From Symbiodinium natans (Eukaryota; Sar; Dinophyceae; Suessiales; Symbiodiniaceae), in the NCBI GenBank assembly GCA_905221605.1, contig CAJNDS010001001.1, positions 284,049 through 348,048 of the forward strand: a stretch of DNA of 64,000 nt. Direction: 5' to 3'. Shown here one piece after another: positions 21,540 to 31,118 of this stretch. Under the pieces are notes generated by a model. It was not told the origin of the DNA and ran no database searches. It worked only from the letters and a program-made list of their open reading frames with translations. Position 1 is the stretch's first letter. Each line of letters opens with the position of its first letter. Position numbers and translations under genes: made by a program.

Positions 21540-22100
21540 AAATGCCAACTCATGCGTTCGGCTTGGCAGGTCCAGGTGTCGATGCTTCAGAGCTTAGGGA
21601 CTCAAAAAAACAGCGGTTGAGGCACTGTTTCTGGCGCGAAGAGCTGCCTGTCTCGGGTCAACGGCAGCTGCGCTGGGAATCCATCTGCAAGAGCCTGCGC
21701 CGCGGTTTAAACAGTCTCCATGTGGAGTTCTGGTCCACCTTCGAATAGTTCCGCATCCCTGTAGCTGTGCAACCTGTGACGTTTACTTTCCGAGGCCGCT
21801 TGCCATGCCGCGACGTGGCTCGCACTCATAGCCCCGCAGCAGGGCCAGCTCCCAGTACAAGCTTCAGGCTTTGCAGATGGACAACCTCGTGTTCCTGTGT
21901 CGCCGTGCACGCGGAGTGGCTGCGCAACACGCTATCACGATGCCCACGGCACGGATGCCAGAAACTTCGGGGGGTCATCCGGTGGCATCCATGAGCCGGT
22001 GCTGGTCACTGCGAAGGCGCGGCTGGCCGATGCTCACGAGCTTCTAACACCTCCGTCACCAGCAGCGCTTCATCAATCTCGCGACCAAAGAGCCTGCATC
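21540..22100 (+). other. GC-rich, telomere-free stretch; possible gene remnant
   Basis: Open plus-strand frames at 21542-21748, 21767-21994 and 21897-22172 have mixed protein-like composition, but none matches a family I know. The stretch lacks TTTAGGG repeats and ends at a family B element, as exons do elsewhere in this window. Called only as a candidate. Confidence 0.2.
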
Positions 22101-22200
22101 CTTGGAGACCGGATGAACCCTAAAATTGGGGGTCATATACCCCACACTGCTTCCGATGATTATGGACCATAGACCCTTGTGGGGCTCATTTGGTCACTTC
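22100..22200. mobile_element. family B palindromic element
   Basis: Left arm CCTTGGAGACCGGATGAACC, right arm GGGGCTCATTTGGTCAC, centre GTCATATACCCCACACTGC. It shares its body with the copy at 57316-57421. Confidence 0.62.
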
Positions 22201-24061
22201 CCCCAGATCCCCCTCCCCCCCTTTCGCCCGAGCTGCGGTGGAAGATGCTCTGGCTGAAAGCCCTATATACTAGGAGGTTCATTTAGGTCCTTATAAAGTA
22301 GGGTTGCCGAGATAAGGGTGAAAACCCACGAAGGCACTTTTGTTGGTCACGTTTTTGGTACCCTGTGCACCTCCAAGCCCTGAACCCTAAACCCCAAACC
22401 CTGGTTGGGGCTTTCGGCATGTTGAAGCGCAGCCGAGCAGCTCCGCACGCAGCCCAGCACCAGGCGAGAAGCCTCGACCCAGGAGTAAGCAAGGAAACCC
22501 TAAACCCTAAACCCTAAACCCTGGCTTCAGAACATAAGGGGATAATAAACCCCAACCCAACAAAAAAAGGAAAATGAGGGCCTACTCCGGGTCCTAGAAG
22601 CAGCTTCCCGCCGTCGTCTGGCCGCCGCGCGGCGGGCTTCGAGGATGTGGTTTCGGCCCCACACGCAAGCCCAGGCAAAGCCGGTGAAGAACCAGAACAG
22701 GAAGCCTCAGCAGGCTACACCAAAGCACCTCCTTCTCTTAAAGCAAGGCATGTCATTCTGTGCCCTATAGGCCGTAAACCCTAGACCCTAGAGCCTAAAC
22801 TAAACCCTGCAGCCCCCTATCCTAACAAGGGAATCTGGAGACCAGCCCAAGAGCTCAAGACCACCAAGCCAAGGCAGCCCCACATCAATGCATGGAGCAG
22901 CCACATGCAGACAGCCCAGACATGGTTCTGCCAGGCATCGCAGGCATCCTTCATGGACTGGGTTTCTACATATTCGCTGCATGGAGGACGTAGGAAGCCG
23001 GAGCTTTCGATACACCTTCGCTGCACACTAGCGGCTTAGGCTTTTTTGGGGCTTGCGGTCGGGGTACGTTTGGGGTTTGGGGTCTGGGGTTTGGGGCAGT
23101 TTGGGGTTTTGGGTTTCGGAACTTCACCAACAAAGTCAAGCGCATGCTGCACCAAGGTCAAGGCGCACTTTCGTGCTGTTGCACCATCCGCAGCAAAATG
23201 GGCCGGTGGAGGGATGAGCACACTCCTCGAAACCTCAATGAAAGGGTGCTGGCAGACTTAAAGGGGATTTAGGGTTTTACAGGGCCTTTAAGGTTTACTC
23301 CCCTCCCCCTAATACTAAACCCCCCCCTACCCCCCAATATTAAATACCCCCCCATTATAGTTATATTATAGTATATTGGCGGTTTTTAATATTAGGGGGC
23401 AGGGGGGGTTTAGTATTAGGGGGAGGGGATTATTGCGCTTCAGTCCCCTTTGTACGGCTGCTCGTAGTTGGGTAGTCCTCTCAATTAGGGGTCCCTTTTG
23501 GGGGGGTCCCTTTCTGATGCAGTGTTTCTTCTTTCAGATACAAAAGGGGACCCTCATTAGTAGAGACCTACCCATTTCAGGTAGCTCCAATAAAGGGGCC
23601 AGCATGTCGAGGCATGCCCGAAAACATCCGCCGGTCATGCGCCGGGGCATTAAACCCTAAACCCCAAACCTAAACCCCAGACCCTAAATCGCGAACCCTG
23701 AATCCCTCTCCCCACCAGGGTTTAAACTTGTAGGGTTAGAATGTAGGGCTTCATTGCTCACCCTCATTGAGAGTTAAGGTTTATGGTTCAGGGTTGCAGC
23801 AGCAATCTCCCAAGGCCTAAGCTGTCGACTCTCTCAAGCTCGCACGCCGGGGGGCTGTAGGGCTATAGAGTCTAAGAGTTTGGGATTTAGGGTTTGTAAG
23901 AGTTTAGAGTTTACGGTTTGGAGTTTGAGGTTTAGGGTTTGGGGTTTCGGGCTCCCCTGGCTAATTTTCGATGAGGCGCCAATGTGGTCAGAGCACACGG
24001 GTATTGGCATAGCCATGGCGGACAGTACAGGGATACACAGCACAGGGCTCGGTGATGTGTG
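22201..24061. other. no gene recognised
   Basis: A lone family E arm (22272-22300), a family P right end (22575-22601), a palindrome at 23296-23432 and unique sequence. Confidence 0.5.
23296..23432. mobile_element. palindromic element with TAATACTAAACCCCCCC arms
   Basis: CTCCCCTCCCCCTAATACTA at the left and TAGTATTAGGGGGAGGGGAT at the right are inverted repeats. The centre is AT-rich (TTATAGTTATATTATAGTAT). Confidence 0.6.
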
Positions 24062-24130
24062 TAGGGTTTAGGGTTTAGGGTTTAGGGTTTAGGGTTTAGG
24101 GTTTAGGGTTTAGGGTTTAGGGTTTAGGGT
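24062..24130 (+). repeat. TTTAGGG array
   Basis: About nine perfect units. A shorter array is at 24187-24225. Confidence 0.93.
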
Positions 24131-25230
24131 GGAGGAGGCTCCGAGAATTCTGGTCTGTGGGGTAGGTTAAGGCCAGGGAGGGCCAGGGTTTAGGGTTTAG
24201 GGTTTAGGGTTTCGGGTTTAGGGGTCAAACGGTTGTCTAAGGTTGTTGTTCATGTTTCGGCGTTGTGCTTGTACGGGGTTCGCGGGCGGGGTGGTGGTCG
24301 TTAGGCTTGGGGGGACGGTTGCGGTGCCCTACCAAAAACATGCTCTTCAGCCTGCTGTGATCTGAGAGAGCGTCGTTTTTTTGAACGCATTGCATGATTT
24401 TTCAGGGCCTCCCAAAACTCGAATCCCTAACCCGGCAAACCCTATACGCCCCAGCAGCTCTATGAACCCGAGAATACCTTTCAAACTTTCATTTGTCCAC
24501 CATTGTCCACCACATACAACACACACCCCCCCCCCCCCCCAAAAAAAAAAAACAACAACAACAACCTTACAAGCCCAACGCCTAACGAACCAAACCAAAA
24601 GCCCTAAAAGCCAGAGATAGCCAAAAAAAAACAAAAAAAAACACAAAAAAACATAGTCCTCAATACCCGAGGCCAAAAAAAACAACAACTGACAAAAAAA
24701 CCCAAAACAAAAAACAAAAACCAAAAACGAAAGCTCTAGACCCACCTCCAAGGCAGAAGTGCGCCTGGCCCTCAGACCTGGCAGGTTGGTTTCTGGGAGG
24801 GGGGGGGGAAGGGGGAGTTCAGGGTTTCGAGTGTTCTTTGTTGCCCCCCCCCCGGCCCCCCCTAGCTGAGCTGTCCGTCCGCATTGCAGGGATTTGGCTT
24901 GATTAGGATGGGTTTAGGGTTTAGGGTTAGGGTTTAGGGTTTAGGTGCTTAGGGGTTTAAACGGCTCTTGGCCTGGGCTGTGGGAATTGGGGGTCCTCAG
25001 CGTGGTGGGACACAATTTTTGACTACCGAGCTCACTGCTTACTTGCGGTGTTAGCAGGAAATGTGAATGAGGTTATATATATATATATATATGTATATAT
25101 AGAAATATATGTACATAGATAGATATAGCGTGCCTCATTCCCTCATTCCCTACTAACCAACATCAAGTCTAAAGCCAGAGCCCTGAACCCTAAAGAATTA
25201 AAAAAAAAAAAAAAAAACTAAACCTAAAGC

Positions 25231-25346
<116 letters not shown>

Positions 25347-25530
25347 GTAAACCCTAAACCCTAAAGCAAATAAAAACCTAAACCCTAACTTCGGAAGCCC
25401 CCGATGTAGGTCCTCGAAAGATTCTTCACAGCAAGCGGCCGTCCGGCCATGGGAACCCCATGCGTCGGGACGTCCCAGGGCCTCGCGTTTTGGCGCTGAA
25501 GGATCCAAGGTCGCGGGCTGACAGGAGGAT

Positions 25531-25653
25531 TAGGGTTTAGGGTTTAGGGTTTAGGGTTTAGGGTTAGGGTTTAGGGTTTAGGGTTTAGGGTTTAGGGTTT
25601 AGGGTTTAGGGTTTAGGGTTTAGGGTTTAGGGTTTAGGGTTTAGGGTTTAGGG
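25531..25653 (+). repeat. TTTAGGG array
   Basis: About seventeen units, one of them shortened to TTAGGG. Confidence 0.95.
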
Positions 25654-25675
25654 AGGTATCAGGGTTTAGGGTGAA

Positions 25676-25803
25676 CTTGGAGGTTCGGGGTACATATAAC
25701 CCCAATCTAAACTGTACTTATCAGCCCCCTAAATCCCCTAAGTCCTCTAAGTAGGTCATAAGTAGAAGTTTGGGGTTACAAGTACCAATGAACCTCCAAG
25801 TAT
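25676..25803. mobile_element. family E palindromic element (long subtype)
   Basis: Arms ACTTGGAGGTTCGGGGTAC and GTACCAATGAACCTCCAAGT. The interior AACTGTACTTATCAGCCCCC with TCCTCTAAGTAGG is shared with 34678-34813 and 45049-45183. Confidence 0.68.
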
Positions 25804-26426
25804 GATTTCAGGGATTTCGGACTCTTCGTGAAGGATTCCGCAATGTTGGGATGACATTCCAACGGCCTCCTAATTCCTATATACATTCCCTCCTTCATTC
25901 AACCCTAAACCCTAAACCCTTTTTGAAGACTGGAGATGAGGCCAGGGCAGCATCCAACCCTAAACCCTAAACCCAAAACCCAAAGCCCTAGGCCCTAAAG
26001 ACCCCCAGCTTCAGAAAGGCCGCGGCCGTGGGACGTCGCTCCAGCTCGGCTCCTGGGCAGCTTCTCCGCAGCCCCAGCAGGCTCTTTAGGGTTTAGGGTT
26101 TAGGGTTTAGGGTTGCCCTAGCTGGAATTCATGAACCATGGGAGCTTTTGGAGAGGGTAGCTAAAGAAGCCTGCCTAGTGTGGCAGACCTTCCCCAAGGA
26201 TGAGCCCCAAACGCTCACCACCAAACCCTGTTGCATTCAGGCCCATGAGACTGCCGGGCACTACAAAACCCTAAAACCCAACACCCGGACCACAAAGCTC
26301 CATTAATGCCCCCACCCCAACCGCCACCAGCCAGAGCATGGGTCTCAGGTGGAGTATGCAGCGTGTAGGGTGCAAACATGTGCAGCGAATTGGGGGTACC
26401 TAATTCCCTCCTTCCCTACTATAACT

Positions 26427-26541
26427 AGACCCGGGAGTAACCTAGGAATAAAAAGGGTACCCTTGTTGGTTTTTAAGGTGATTATAAGGGAACCCCAACC
26501 CTAAAAACAAGAAAAAAACGGGCCTGCTCCCGGTCCTAGAC
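26427..26541. mobile_element. family P (A-related) palindromic element, copy 1
   Basis: Left arm AGACCCGGGAGTAACCTAGG, right arm CCTGCTCCCGGTCCTAGA. The interior resembles family A (AAGGGTACCCTTGTTGG, TAAGGGAACCCC). A second full copy is at 45825-45938. Right-end fragments occur near 22575-22601 and 8480-8516. Confidence 0.62.
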
Positions 26542-26779
26542 AAGAGCCAATAAGTTTACGGAAGGAGCGCCTCCGCCTGCTCAAGGAGCAGGAACATCGC
26601 CGCTGCATGCTCCACCCAGACCTTCGCGTTTGCAACGGGTTTTCAGTTCGTTTGAGGGTTTAGGGTTTAGGGGCCCAATTTAGGGGTGGCTTGGGCCGGG
26701 CTGCAAGTACCAGGCTGGCCACGAAGCCCCTCTGAAAAGATCTCCACGGAATCTGAGGAGGGATAAAAACATCACCATC

Positions 26780-26928
26780 ATGGGTTCCCCTACTCCCCCC
26801 CACTATACTACCCCCCCCCCCCCCCTAGGTCCCCCGTACACTTAATTAGGCTTATCCCTAAATAGCCTTAATGATGGGGGGAACCTAGGGGGGGGTAGAA
26901 GAGAGGGCGTAGTAGGGGAACCCATGAC
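26780..26928. mobile_element. family H palindromic element
   Basis: Arms ATGGGTTCCCCTACTCCCCC and GTAGTAGGGGAACCCAT. The centre CCTTAATGATGGGGGGAACC is shared with 52611-52742. Confidence 0.65.
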
Positions 26929-27026
26929 ACAAAAGCCCCCTTACACCCTGCACCCCCTTCGCCCTGCAACCCAGTAGAAACGGGGCAAAACCCCAAAATC
27001 CGTCCATGTAGCCTAGTGTATACCAA

Positions 27027-27115
27027 GTTCCAACCCTAAACCCTAAACCCCAAACCCTAAACCCTAACTCCTAGTTACCCTAAACCGTAAACCCTAAACC
27101 CTAAACCCTAACTCT
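27027..27115 (-). repeat. CCCTAAA array, imperfect
   Basis: Two short runs separated by CTCCTAGTTA. Another short run is at 27244-27293. Confidence 0.85.
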
Positions 27116-27807
27116 GCACATGCTGAAGTTAACGGGTGTTGCTAGAGCTTGGCTTGACAGCCTCGACGGACGCACCGACGATGTCCGGAACCTGCCCGGC
27201 TTCTGCACCTTAGCGAAGAGCTCAAATAGAGTGGTAGGGGGTCCCTAAACCCTAAACCCTAACCCCCAAACCCTAAACCCTAAACCCTAAACCTTTGCGG
27301 GGGGTTTAGGGTTTAGGCTTTATAAGGTCTTGCACGGGGAAAGCGGGCTTCAACAAATAAGGGTTTCCAGGGTCGCCCTTGTGTACCCCGAACGCAATAG
27401 AATCCCCTTATAAGAAGCACCCGGCACTTGCGGAAACCCGAAAATCGGGTAAAATAGGGCTCATCTGGTTCCACAGGTACTTTGCCAGAATCCTACCCAA
27501 AATCGATGCTCGTTTGCCCTGTTTCCTGCACACCCTCAGCCCTAAATACCCCAAACCCTCTAAGGCCTAAAAAGCCTAAAACTCTGGAAGACCCAAAATA
27601 CCCTGAACCCTAAACCCTAAATTCCCGAAATCCTGATTAAACACCCTAGAAATCCAAAATACCCTAAGCCCTTAACATCCCGAAGCCCTTTAACAGAGCC
27701 CCCGAGCCTGTGCCCCCCTCAGGCCCACGCTGGCGCTGTCGATGGCATCGCGGAGGGCCTGCGGCAAGAGGGCTGAAGTGCCCTCTAAGCTCCGAGATGG
27801 CGATCAG

Positions 27808-27867
27808 GTTTAGGGTTTAGGGTTTAGGGTTTAGGGTTTAGGGTTTAGGGTTTAGGGTTTAGGGTTT
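27808..27867 (+). repeat. TTTAGGG array
   Basis: About eight perfect units. Confidence 0.94.
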
Positions 27868-28059
27868 TAAGGTGGCTAGCAGCCACAACAGCCCGGACCC
27901 GAAACCCTACAGACCCCGAACCCTAAACCCTGTGTACTAGAATTCCTACTAAGGCACTTGAACCATACTTCTACCTCTTGGTATTCCAGGGTCAAGTGCA
28001 TACTCAACTCCATTTAGAGGTATTCATGTTGATATAGACATATCTATATTGCACATTTA

Positions 28060-28138
28060 CAAATATATATATATATATATATACACATATGCATTTATGT
28101 ATATATGTATATACACACACATATATATATATATGTAT
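28060..28138. repeat. AT-rich microsatellite
   Basis: (AT)n with GTATAT and ACAC interruptions. Similar tracts are at 9195-9230, 25073-25115, 28779-28798, 29845-29861, 49459-49493 and 50476-50521. Confidence 0.85.
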
Positions 28139-28240
28139 ACACTTGCAATAACTCTTGCAGCAATGCTTGTCTGGAACCGCATGCCTGCTGTTCCTCCTGG
28201 TCAGCGTCTGTGGGTGCCTGGCCATCGCAACACCCCAAAC

Positions 28241-28438
28241 CCTGTACTAGGGGCCCCCCAGTTATAAGTAGAGTTATAAGGGCCCTAAATTGGGTGTGAA
28301 CAGAAGCCCTATACAGGGTGGGGCCCCCTAGTTATAAGTAGAGTTATAAGGGCCCTAAATTGGGTTATAAGGACCCTAAGTTAGGTTATAAGTCCCTTAA
28401 CTACAGTTAGTACAGTAAGGGGGCCCCACCCTGTAGGG
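28241..28438. mobile_element. family F palindromic element with internal duplication
   Basis: A segment of about 55 bp beginning GGGGCCCCCCAGTTATAAGT occurs twice (28250-28303 and 28319-28374). Distal arms CCTGTACTAGGGGCCCC and GGGGCCCCACCCTGTAGGGG are inverted repeats. The related single copy is at 29970-30097. Confidence 0.65.
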
Positions 28439-28439
28439 G

Positions 28440-29486
28440 CCACATCAGCGGCGCAGAGAAGGCCCGTCAGGATCTGGATGGTGAAAGTGAATATTTTATC
28501 ATACTCGCCACCTCTTCTACTACTACTGCTACTGCGACTACGACGCTTGTGGCTCCAATGTTTGTTATACTGTGATTGTGTGCTTGTGCTTGCTAAGGTA
28601 AGAACTAAAAGCACCTTCTTGCCGATGAGCACGATTGTTGGGCTTTGCATTGACCATGGTATTGTTGCTGGCAATATAATCGTTCACGATGACGATTAGT
28701 CTGATGAGCGGGGTTCTTGTTACATGCGAACACGTATCGTGTGCACATGTACACGTACAAAATATGTAAGGAAGGAGCCGTATATATATATATATACACA
28801 AAAACATGCATTTTATCTGCACACAACTTACAATCAAAGGCCAGTACAAACTGGTAGGAAAATGGTACTTGCCCAAGAAGCCATACCACATGTTCTTTTG
28901 GGGTACCCGGTTCTGAGTTCTCTGGAGGTAACCTGTAGGCTACCCTCAATACGCCATTAAAGGTGAACAACATTAGTCCCTTGTTAGGGGATTTGGGTTT
29001 ACGGCTTAGGGCTTAGAGTTTGGGGTTTGAGGCTGGGAGGGGGGGCGGAGCGGGGGGGGGGGGGGGTTTAGCAGTCCCCTGGCCTGGAAGTCTGCGGAGT
29101 CGCCTGCCGAAAGCATGCCCACAGGGTTTAGGGTTTTGGGGTTTTAGGGTTTTAGGGTTTAGGGTTTTGGGTCTAATTAGTTCGGGGCCTTCGTGGGAAG
29201 CCTTACCTAAAACCCCAAGCGGCAGAGCATGGTATTCAGGACTTTTTGGGTTGACACTTTGGGCTGTCTTGCTTTGATATCTTGCTTTGAAGCTCCTCTT
29301 CTCTATTTAGGGTTTAGGGTTTAGGGTCTAGGGGGTTTAACCCCCCTCCACGCGCAGCTGAGAACGTAAGCTCGGCATCTTACTCCAGCATTTGATCCGG
29401 CGGCTGCCTCTGAGCATCCTCACATCTGCTATCCTAGGCTCCCGGAAGAAAAAATAGCTTTACCGGGACCCTGTCTCCATATAAAT
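28440..29486. other. no gene recognised
   Basis: A CTACTACTACTGCTACTGCG triplet stretch near 28518, AT microsatellite, overlapping frames of about 100 codons on both strands without motifs, and G-runs near 29050. Confidence 0.5.
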
Positions 29487-29678
29487 TACTTCTCCAATAA
29501 CCAAGAGAAAAAAACAAGGTTAAACTTCAACATTCCTACTAAACAAGGAAACCCAAACAAACTTTAATATTCCTACTAAATAAGGAATATTAACCCTAAA
29601 TCCAGAAACCCAAACAAACTTTAAGATTCCTACTAACTCAGGCAACCCAAAAAGTTTAAAGTTCACTGTTAAAAGGCG
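29487..29678. mobile_element. family M element with triplicated core
   Basis: It starts TTACTTCTCCAATAACCAAG and ends CAACCCAAAAAGTTTAAAGT, like the introns of the secreted protein gene. ATTCCTACTAA...AAACCCAAACAAACTTTAA is repeated about three times. Confidence 0.65.
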
Positions 29679-29969
29679 AAGTCAGTCTCCAAGACATGCA
29701 CGGACTCTCACTCCTCAATCGTCAACCCTGACGCTGCTCCCACAATCCATTTGCGTCAGCCCCAAGATGTCGGGTCCAACTCCTATTTTTGTAAAAAGAT
29801 ATGGAGGTACCTAAACTTAGTTTTTTTATGTAAATAAAATAAAGATATATATATATATATAGGGAAGTCCTGAACCCTAAACTACCTTGCCTCCCTCTGT
29901 GGCCGCAGAGTCTTCCAGTTGCGCGTCGGCCTGGCGCCAGAGGCTGCTGCCCTATAAACCCGATAAGCC

Positions 29970-30097
29970 CTACAAGGAGGGGGCCCCTTACTATACTAGC
30001 TATAGTTAAGGGACTTATAACCTAATTTAGGATCCTTTTCACCTAATTTAGGGTCCTTATAACTCCACTTATAACTAGGGGGCCCCTCCTTGTAAAG
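29970..30097. mobile_element. family F palindromic element
   Basis: Arms CTACAAGGAGGGGGCCCC and GGGGGCCCCTCCTTGTA. The interior GGGACTTATAACCTAATTTA is the reverse complement of family F sequence at 28241-28438. Confidence 0.68.
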
Positions 30098-30098
30098 G

Positions 30099-30527
30099 CC
30101 AAGAGCCGGAGGCAAGACATCGCAAGACGAACCATGCCACCACTGCGAGAGGAATGATGCCGATACCTCACGACAAGGAACGCAAGGGCCCAAGGAACCG
30201 GACTTTTGCTCAACCTCACCAGCGATCTTTTGAGGCAGTCGGCTGAAGAAGTTGCCACCGCATTGGCGGTAACTCTTCAGGGGCGAAGCTTCAACAAAGC
30301 CTCAAAAGGTCCCTACGACTGCAGGGCTCAGAAGCAGACAGCTCATGGCAGATGCGTCAATGCCTGCCCATCCGAGCTTTCAGCAGTCGCGGAATCTCTC
30401 GCAGCGACTCGAGACAGTGCAGCCCATGAGCTTCTACAGAAGCAGAGCTCATCGGAATAGGTATCCCGGAGCTGCAGAGCTGAGCTAACTGAGACGACGG
30501 GGTCGCACTGTCCTTCGTGTGAAAAGC
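30099..30527 (+). other. possible orphan exon between palindromic elements
   Basis: From the stop at 30155-30157 the frame stays open to TAG at 30458-30460, with protein-like content (LLRQSAEEVATALAVTL, SAVAESLAATRDSAAHELL). It lacks telomere repeats. A family F palindrome adjoins its left side and another palindrome (AAGTACCT...AGGTACTT, 30528-30640) its right. This is the arrangement expected of an exon between introners, but no start, splice partner or family was recognised. Confidence 0.3.
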
Positions 30528-30640
30528 CCAAAGAATCCTAAGTACCTATATGGGGTCACTTACCCAAACCATAATAGTAATTCCTATTATAGAAACCCTA
30601 CTTTCTACTATGCAGGTACTTAGGACCCTTTGGGAAGGAA
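30528..30640. repeat. imperfect palindromic element
   Basis: The left arm reads AATCCTAAGTACCTATAT and the right arm TATGCAGGTACTTAGGACC. The centre contains CATAATAGTAATTCCTATTA. It resembles the other MITE-like elements in size and form, but no second copy was identified. Confidence 0.5.
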
Positions 30641-30642
30641 GG

Positions 30643-30783
30643 GCCTGGCACAAATCCAACTGACTGTCTCCTCGCTGCCCAACTGGCGCGCGACGGAGGC
30701 ATGTGGAAATTACTTTGATCCCGCTGTGATCTGCTGGCCTACATACATCCTGGACACCACTCATGCTGTAATCTCCAGCATTT
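30643..30783 (+). other. possible orphan exon
   Basis: This short plus-strand open frame (AQIQLTVSSLPNWRATEACG onward) ends with TGA near 30784. It follows the palindrome at 30528-30640. It could be the next exon after the 30099-30527 stretch. No family was recognised. Confidence 0.2.
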
Positions 30784-30965
30784 GCTGATAAGAGCCCCCC
30801 CCCAAAAAGATAATAATTCCTGTAGTACCCTTATAAGGAGGAATGTCGTCAACTTTCTGGGGAGGGGTTCTTGAGCAAATAGTAGTTCCAACGCAGATAC
30901 ACAGGGATCCAGACCCTGGCGGCAAAAAACAAGGTTCCGCACTTAACGGCTCGAAAAGCCCATGT

Positions 30966-31086
30966 CCTTGGGGACCAAATGAACCCTAAAAGGGCTTATG
31001 GCTCATAATACCTTAAAAATAAGAATTCCAAAAATATAGAGAATATATCCAATCTTAGGGTTCATTTGTCTTACTTTGGTCCCCAG
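30966..31086. mobile_element. family B palindromic element just 3' of the hydrolase gene
   Basis: Left arm CCTTGGGGACCAAATGAACC, right arm GGGTTCATTTGTCTTACTTT followed by GGTCCCCAGG. It lies about 30 bp past the stop codon of the hydrolase gene, in the likely 3' UTR or a 3' intron. Confidence 0.62.
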
Positions 31087-31118
31087 GGTTGTGGAATCGC
31101 AATGAATTGCGCGATCAT

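Larger units (their letters stand above)
25804..28040. other. no gene recognised
   Basis: Short arrays, one family P and one family H element, otherwise unique sequence with only short frames. Confidence 0.5.

Noticed and set aside
24347-24751. Minus-strand 134-codon frame rich in Phe, Leu and Val
   Set aside because: It arises from A-rich and C-run sequence on the plus strand; apparent membrane segments are compositional.
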